Source: Mesodorylaimus sp. YZB2_4 (taxonomy: Eukaryota > Nematoda > Enoplea > Dorylaimida > Dorylaimidae). Taken from it: a stretch of DNA of 64,000 bases. The DNA is taken from the NCBI GenBank assembly GCA_030248295.1, contig JASANH010001480.1, forward strand, positions 1-64,000. Direction: 5' to 3'. The translations under genes and the position numbers were made by a program. How positions within the stretch are numbered: the first letter of the stretch is position 1; the number at the start of each line of letters is the position of its first letter. This document shows, one piece after another, positions 57,576 to 64,000 of this stretch. A model generated the notes under the pieces. It was not told the DNA's origin and did not search any database. It saw only the letters and a program-made list of their open reading frames with translations.

Positions 57576-59187
57576 CTAATTCATATTCACCATTTCGGTT
57601 GAAGGGTAGTAGTGAACTGAGGCGGATTTCTTGAAAGCCGGCGGCGCTGATGGTTGAGGCTCGGCGGCCGCTGTCTCAAGGGGCGACGACATGCGAAGGG
57701 CGTTGGCGGTTGGGGCTGTCGACACACCAGCCACGTACGATTGCAGCTGTGCCGGGTAGCAATCCACGCAGTCGAGCCAAGATCCCTGAAGCAGCCTTGT
57801 TAATCGTCGATTTCTTCAAGCTTTTTTGTCGCCACATCTTATAGCCGGAATAAGTCAAGCCGCCGACGGCTGCCACGACGACCAACACGATGACAATGTT
57901 AAACAATGCTTGCAGGGGCCCAGACAGCATTCCACCCAAAAGTCCTCCATTTAAAACCTAGCTTGCACCGTCGCCCAATGTCTCAAACGCTTTCTTCACC
58001 GCCGCTGGGTTGGCGGAGAAGGTCGCTGTGTAATCGACCATTTCTTTCATTTAAGCTTTCAGACGGGTGCTTTCGTATGCGTCCGATCGAAGCAGCGCCA
58101 CGCTTTCTTCCGTCATTTCCTTCTTCGCCGTTCCAAATAGTGGAGGTGAATCGAAAACTGGAAGCTGCCATTTGTCTTGCAACATGACTTGCAGCGGTAA
58201 TTGAGACACCAGGACAGGTCCCTCCTCAGTCCTCCAGCCGACACCAGGCTGGTTTAACACAACCGCATGCATACTGGAGCAGTGGATTTTGGGGGACTCA
58301 AAGACCAAGTGTCGTGTACCTGGAATCACGAAATAAGTCCTGCCATTGACCAAGACGGGCATGAATTCGTAGCACGAATCATTGACTCGATGGTTCCACA
58401 TAACTTGATCGGCCGTGACCTCTTCGCAATACGAAACGAGGATAACGTCACCAACCCATTTCGCGATGATGCTTTGATTTCTCAACAGCGCGCGCAGCAC
58501 TGTCGCAGGATCGTTCAACAGCTGGCCGAGTGCCAGATCGAGGCTTTGCTGCTGCAGCTGGCACAGCAACTTTCGCAGCTTGAACGTGCTTTCATGGATC
58601 GCCGCCTCCAGTTTCAGTGCTAAATATTCCAATTTAGCGTCCTCCGGATCGGTGTTCGACCGGATTTTGGTCGCGTTGTTGATCTTGCTAATATTACTTG
58701 TTCGGCGATTCCCAGCGGCAACCACAAACGACGGGCCATAGGGTGGATGTGCGACAAAGGAGCATTGCCCCTCTGCAGACAAGATAGGAGAAAACAGCTG
58801 CTTCGTAGACGACGCTTGTAGTGATTGAATACTGGGTTCTTGGGCGGTGAAGATACCATCGGTGAAGATACCATCGTCTGGCACGCATGACAGGTTCGGC
58901 AAGTTCGGCTTGCTGATCGGCGTGAATGCACCATTGACAGAGTCAATAATTATGTTCTTTTTGTGCAGGGACGCATCGAACTGGCCTTTGAAGGAGAACG
59001 GGCATGGCGGCTTCAATATGTCCAGCGACCAAACAATGACTCCAGTTTCTGTGCTACACCATCCTCGACGCACTTGGCATCCACTCACATCACCAAAGTT
59101 AGATTGCAATTTGATGTCGTCCAGAGTGCTGACCTGGCCTTTCTCCAGGATGAAATTAGTGTTCTCGACGCATGCGTTGACCACCAC
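57576..59187 (-). pseudogene. Endogenous chuvirus-like envelope glycoprotein
   Basis: The minus frame 59187-58051 gives 378 residues of an ectodomain. It has the paired-cysteine block GWCSTETGVIVW, an internal helical stretch rich in Leu/Gln (about 58640-58510), and the C-terminal pattern RVNDSCYEFMPVLVN then YFVIPGTRHLV. These patterns recall glycoproteins of chuviruses (Jingchuvirales), which are known as old copies in arthropod and other invertebrate genomes and are sometimes carried by BEL/Pao retrotransposons. After a TAA at 58051-58053 and a TAG at 57958-57960, both in the same frame, a membrane anchor follows (IVIVLVVVAAVGGLTY) with a basic cytoplasmic start. The tail then shifts frame near 57770. 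The N-terminus, including any signal peptide, is missing above 59187. In life such a protein mediates entry; this copy is broken. Confidence 0.6.
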
Positions 59188-60114
59188 GAATATATTTTAT
59201 TCAAAACTTTGTTAGTCGACCACGTCTTCGAACCAACTTTCTCCAGTTTTTCGTAATTCCAAAAAATAATTGTCGACACTTCTTCGCACACTCGTGGCGA
59301 GACAGTTTCGTAAGTTATTTTGTTTCTTCAGCTCCGAGAAAATTCGTCCAAGTGCAGATCTTGTGCTTGAGGACGTGGCACTTAAAGGCTGCAGGACTTT
59401 CGAGAGGATGGGTTGGAATCCACATGTTGACTCTCGCTGGAACCAATTCCCCCCCTTCCCCAGCCCCCCTCCCCCCCCAATTTCTCCTTGCATTATACTC
59501 CATTATTGTCAGCAAAAATCCACGGAAGACATTCATGTTATGTTTCCACGATGAAAAAAAGATTTTTATATTACTCTTTTTATTTCTAGCATTCATGGTG
59601 TCTTTATCGCCAATATGATAGTGGATAAATCTTAGGTACTGCTCGCTACACAGGCACAAACGTTGGTAGGCACCTATGCTCTGTCTGAAAAGCAACAAAG
59701 CACCAAGCCTTTCAATATGCAACAAATAATTAGAGGCGAAAAATCCTGTTTAACCGTTTTTCGATTTGTTGATGCAGATTCCAGGGGCACAAAAGAATAT
59801 TGGAACATTAATCCAGGGCTTATCGTGCATTTTCTGATCGAGGGCTTTACTGGTGCATTCCTTTTTTTTGGAGGTCACTGCTATATTTCTTAAAGTATGG
59901 CTTGTAGCATAATTATGCTATCGTGCCTTGTTTGTGGTAATCTGCAGCTGGTTTTTTAGCTTTGTATCATCGTGTCATTTTGGCATCTAAAAAGTTTACA
60001 TAATGCTTTCTTGCTTTTGAGCACTTGTTGCATTGAGCATTTGTAAGGTTTTGTAATGCTATCTTGCTTAGTAAATCTACTGCAGCTTGAATTTTTAGAG
60101 AAGGCCTTTTAGAA

Positions 60115-60275
60115 TTAATCTTAAAAAGATTTGGATCCAAACCAGTATAAAATTATTAAAATCTGTTTAAAAACTTGGCAAGATTTTTAATTTCTGTCTA
60201 AAATCTTGGTATGTCTTAGCAAGGTTCTTAGTAAGCTTTCTAAGCTGCCATACTAAGGTCTTGGTAAGATTTCAG
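60115..60275 (+). repeat. Degenerate CTTGGTAAGATTT-like repeat patch
   Basis: Variants such as CTTAAAAAGATTTGG, CTTGGCAAGATTTTT, TCTTGGTATGTCTTAG and CTTGGTAAGATTTC recur irregularly, similar in style to the patch at 34405-34585. Confidence 0.5.
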
Positions 60276-60297
60276 CCAAACGGGAAATGCGGGAATT

Positions 60298-60329
60298 GAA
60301 TGTGAATGTGAATGTAATGTGAATGTGAC
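60298..60329 (+). repeat. (GAATGT)n-like microsatellite
   Basis: GAATGTGAATGTGAATGTAATG and so on, a short imperfect 6-bp repeat. Confidence 0.85.
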
Positions 60330-60515
60330 CTACCGGAATGTAAGCGATATATGGAAAAGTGTAAGAAAATTGTAAAACAACATGCTTGTATCGCTCAGTA
60401 TCGTGATTTTAGTCAATTGTCGCTTTTGATTGAGTTCTATGTACTTGATAGCTGTTCTATACACTCTCTGTTTTCTATACATCATTTCCAACAATTTGAT
60501 TCAAATTTGGTTTCT

Positions 60516-60590
60516 TTACGCTCAGTGGCCGAGAACCACCCGACTCGGTTTTTTTACGTCAGTGGCCAAGAACCACCCAAGTCACTCTTT
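60516..60590 (+). repeat. Tandem duplication of about 37 bp
   Basis: TTTACGCTCAGTGGCCGAGA and TTTACGTCAGTGGCCAAGAA open two adjacent copies that continue with ACCACCC and ACTC, with several differences. Confidence 0.85.
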
Positions 60591-60790
60591 AGCAAGGAGC
60601 AGTGACAAACCTCGCAATAGCTGGGGGAGATGCTACCCGGGAGCGGGAAACGTTTCGAGCTAGAACCCCAAACTATTTTTTTTTTGTGGTTTTTTGTTTA
60701 TTATTATCGTTAAGTAGTGCGTGAGTAGGTGCAAGTACGAGGAGAAATCAGCCAGAAAGCGGAGATGCATACTCTTTGTCCACATAGATG

Positions 60791-63208
60791 TTATAGATGT
60801 TGAGACAACAGAGTTTCAAACGGGACCTGTCGTCCAAGTGTATCTGCTACGTGCCACTGCTGTAGCAGATACCGCTTCAGCATCAGGCTGATCATAACTG
60901 GTGGAAGGGTAACAAATAGTTCCTGCCTTCTTTGCGGGAAGATGAAGTGCTTCGCCAAGAGAACAGTCGTATTCAGGCGCTGTCGAGTATTTGGTTCAAT
61001 ACTGGGATGAACAAAGCCGAACAGCACGTTTTCTGCGGACCATCCCAGCTGTACCTGCTCCCCTTGCGCAAAAAGGCCGCATAACCTAACGCCATATGTT
61101 TTTCGACCAACGACAGCTGACCAGCATATGCTCAATTGTGTCTAAATCAGCGCCACAAGCATAGCATCCGGGCGTGCCTCGCAGTCCCCAACGGAAAAGT
61201 TTCGCTGGCGCTGGGAGGGTCCGATGCAGTAACTTGAACTGGAACGCCCTTAACTTATTTGCCACTGCAAGTTCTGCGGGAAGACGCCATATCTGGTCCC
61301 ATGGCCAATCAGTGACCGTTGGGTTAAAAGGCACCATTGCACTTGCCCAGCGGCTAAGACTCGTTTGCCGGCGATATACCGTTTTTTCGCACTGCTGACT
61401 GCTCGCGGGGTCAGGTCGACAGGCACTGGGTAAACCCCTGCTACCCTGGGCATCATTCTCTTCCATTCGGTAGGCGTCGCAAAAATAATTTGTCGATATT
61501 GAAAATATGGTAGCTGATTTCCCACCAGTCAGGAGAGGGCAATCCAATCTCGCGGGCGCCCGTTTCTATCAAACCATGCAGTGATCCGACTAAGCGGTTC
61601 GACCTTGAGCCATGGGAAGTATACGCTTTCGCCCTCTATCAGCACAAATCTGTTGTTACAAAGGGGCTGCGCTCCTAGATTCTCTGGGCTATCGATTTAG
61701 CAGATTGGCGAATTCCCTATCCATTTATACGTCTCAAGAATCCTAGCATAAAATGCGGATAACTCAATATTAGGGAAGTGCAGTGCGAAGTTTCAGTGCA
61801 GCAGTAACTCAATGCCCCCAACTCGATTGACTGGGTGAAATCCGATCTTTGTCCAAAGTGCCTCTGTATTCCGAATAAGCCGTTTTAGCCAAGGCAGCCT
61901 CAAAGTGACAACTATCACATCCGCGTCAGGGGCCTTTATCCCGCCCAAGCTCAGCGGTTGAATCAATACGTCTTGCTTGACCTTAGGTGGACTACCATCC
62001 CATAGAAAAGTCCGGATCAGCTTCCGCAGTGTTCCTATCACGTCTTCGGGGGTTGGCAGGTCCATCATCGCGTACACCAGCTGTGACCCCAAAAGTTGCT
62101 TCACACGAGGACTTTGCCTGGCTAGGTCAATTGGCGCTGACGCCAGTCTTCAACCGTTTTGCTTAGTTTGGTCAATTTGTCCTAGAAATTTTGTATCATC
62201 ATAGCCGTTGGATCGTATGCGAAAAGTATACCCAATATGCGGATCATTGTAACTAGGCGGAGCCCGGTAGGAGGGTCCACTGTCGTTGGTCGAGGGCGGA
62301 GGCCAAGAACCCGGTTTTGGTACGATTGAGTTTAAGACCCGAGCAGCTCCGAAATCATCAATAACCTCCAGGGCCGCGTTGGCCAACGCTGTATCCGCCA
62401 ATACCAAAGTCGTGTCATCCGCAAATTGGCTACATAGGTACTTGGTCCCATGAACAGTGATACCTTGGACTATCGGGCATGTTTCAAGTGCCGTCTTCAG
62501 ATGATCGACTGCCGGAATAAATAGATATGGGCTAAGTGGGCGCCCCTGGCGGATGCCCCTACCAAGCGGAATTCGTTCTGATATAAACCCGTTGTTGGTT
62601 ACCTCGCTACTCACACCCTTATACAGTGTTCCCACCGCAGCAATGAAATTTGGCCCGAAATTCTTGTGCTTCAGAGCTTGCAGCATGAACGGCCAGCCTA
62701 TCGTGTCAAAAGCTTTCTCATGATCCAGAGACATGAGCAGCCCAGACGCTTTGGGATCCGCGTGCGAAGTGTCTATGACGTCGAGTAAGACCCTGATATT
62801 TTCGCCTATGTACTCTACCTCCCAGCCATGAACCCAGTCTGATTAGGGTGAATCAGAGATGGCAAACGTTTCTTTAGGCGACTGGCTAGGGCCTTGGCGA
62901 ATGTCTTTGTAGCCCACGTTTAAGAGCGTTATCGGTCGCAAGCTTGCAAGCTGCGCTGGGTCCTTCTCGGGTCTCGGAATCAATGTAATTACACCCTGTT
63001 TCTGCGAGACTGACATTTCATTATTTCGTATAAGAGGCCAGAATGCTCTGTACCACTCGACAGGGAGTCCGTCACGACCGGGCGTTTTACCACCGATCAT
63101 TCCGCTTACCGCCTCAGAACATTCCAACTGTTGAAGCGGAGCTTCCAGAGACAACCTGCCGTCATTGGAAAGCTTATTAGGATCAACAGGGCTGATGCGG
63201 TTAAACAA
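60791..63208 (-). pseudogene. L1/Tx1-like non-LTR retrotransposon, copy 2
   Basis: Same protein order as 22074-25560, read on minus. 63208-62843 has GMIGGKTPGRDGLPVEWYRA and GVITLIPRPEKDPAQL. Then come the reverse transcriptase palm with SLDHEKAFDTIGW, PLGRGIRQGRPLSPYLF and FADDTTLVL (62734-62150), the thumb region (62104-61793), YRQIIFATPTEWKRM, and the zinc-knuckle (CYACGADLDTIEHMLVSC, near 61130). The C-terminus has YLLQQWHVADTLGR (60791-61135). Endonuclease is absent; the copy is 5'-truncated at about 63215. Multiple frameshifts. QGRPLSP replaces the usual QGCPLSP. Confidence 0.85.
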
Positions 63209-63229
63209 TTAATCCAGAAGCTCTTTCTT

Positions 63230-64000
63230 TTATGGAGCAAACAACACCAAACTACTTGCTCGAGATACAGTGATCCTTGATAATAGATACTTTCACTCCA
63301 GAATGATTCTTACCTCAAACACAAATGAGTGGCACCCTATTTGACAGCAAACGACACGATACTATCAGCTCAAGATTTAGTGATTTATAATCATCAAATC
63401 TACTCACACCTTAAATAATTTTTACTGAAAAAAACAAACAACTAGCACCCCATTCAATAGCGAACAAAAAACAAAACTACTTGCTCAGGATTCAATGATT
63501 TCTGATAATTAATCAATGGGCACCCTGGAAAATGCTCACCTGGTTAACAAACGTGTAGCTTCTATATGATCAGAAACAACAAAAAACTACTTGCTTGAGA
63601 TCCAATTTTTTCTAATAACCGATCCACTCACACCCTTAATGACTCTAGCCCAAAGAACAGATAAGGAGCACCTAATTCGACAGCAAACAACACAATACTA
63701 CTTGCTCGAGATCTGATGATTCATAATGATTGATCTACTCGCATCATGAATAATTCTTACCAAAAAAACAACGAGTAGCACCCTATCTGACAGCGAAGAA
63801 TCCAAAACTACTTGCTCAAGATCAAATGAAATAACATGAAGCTTCTAGTCTGATAGAAAACGACACAAAACTATTTCCTTGAGATCCAACGATTCCTGAT
63901 AATCGATTTCCTTACACCTTGAAAGATTCCTACCAAGAGATCAGACGAGTAGCACCCTATCTGACAGCAAACCACACAAAACCACTTGGTTAAGATTCAA
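63230..64000. repeat. Tandem repeat, unit about 110 bp, at least 7 copies
   Basis: The anchor word AAACTACTTGCT(C/T)GAGAT recurs at about 63251, 63361, 63477, 63586, 63697, 63807, 63870 and 63981, so spacing is 109-116 bp except one shortened 63-bp unit. Each unit has GATAATxGAT(C/T), (C/T)ACTCACACC, TTACC and GAGTAGCACCC(T/C)AT(C/T)TGACAGC words. Copies differ at many sites, and the array runs out of the window. Confidence 0.92.

Larger units (their letters stand above)
59188..60790. other. Gene-less stretch with short repeats
   Basis: A C-rich tract (59449-59480) of interrupted poly(C), AT-rich sequence, and the short repeats listed separately. No coding motif seen. Confidence 0.45.

Noticed and set aside
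63230-64000. CRISPR array
   Set aside because: Repeat units are about 110 bp, diverged along their whole length and without unique spacers; the DNA is eukaryotic.

Overview
This window looks like repeat-rich nuclear DNA from an invertebrate animal. GT-AG introns split conserved animal genes, and most of the rest is decayed transposons: Ty3/gypsy-like LTR elements, three non-LTR retrotransposons, a Helitron, a Maverick/Polinton and two cut-and-paste type DDE genes. There is also an endogenous chuvirus-like glycoprotein. Introns of about 40-90 nt and a chuvirus-like insert would fit an arthropod or relative, but nothing I can read fixes the phylum.

Layout. 0-3.6 kb holds the two clearest host genes: the last exon of a TM9SF1-type nonaspanin (552-753), then a complete four-exon membrane esterase/lipase of the AADAC/NCEH1 family (988-3547). 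3.6-6.3 kb has no recognisable gene. 6.3-12.5 kb is a composite of gypsy pieces: a gag on + joined to the end of a pol on -. 14.3-17.9 kb is a rearranged Helitron. 22.1-27.3 kb is an L1/Tx1-like LINE on -, split by a 1.5 kb insertion. 29.2-30.0 kb has faint histone-like coding traces on -. 31.2-33.0 kb is an apparently intact three-exon gene for a 558-residue secreted, cysteine-rich protein that I do not recognise.

34.8-40 kb is a Polinton fragment on -. It has an integrase/chromodomain gene that reads through as 360 residues over five exons, a small lysine-rich protein and a capsid-like N-terminus. A 1,014-bp stretch of it is repeated in inverted orientation with about two visible mismatches. 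40.4-48.5 kb is a gypsy element on - whose integrase is interrupted by a younger LTR element on + (41500-44995, CTAC target duplication). 49.5-50.7 kb has a spliced DDE integrase-core gene on - with no in-frame stop. 51.6-51.7 kb is a MITE candidate. 51.9-55.2 kb is a nearly complete CR1/jockey-like LINE on + with a GTATGAA-repeat tail. 55.3-56.6 kb is a spliced transposase relic. 56.8-57.2 kb is an LTR. 57.6-59.2 kb is the glycoprotein pseudogene on -. 60.8-63.2 kb is a second L1/Tx1-like LINE on -. From 63.2 kb to the end runs a ~110-bp tandem repeat.

Only the TM9SF1 exon, the esterase and perhaps the secreted protein and the integrase-core gene look like candidates for host function. All identifications are by eye from motifs and residue patterns; no database search was possible.
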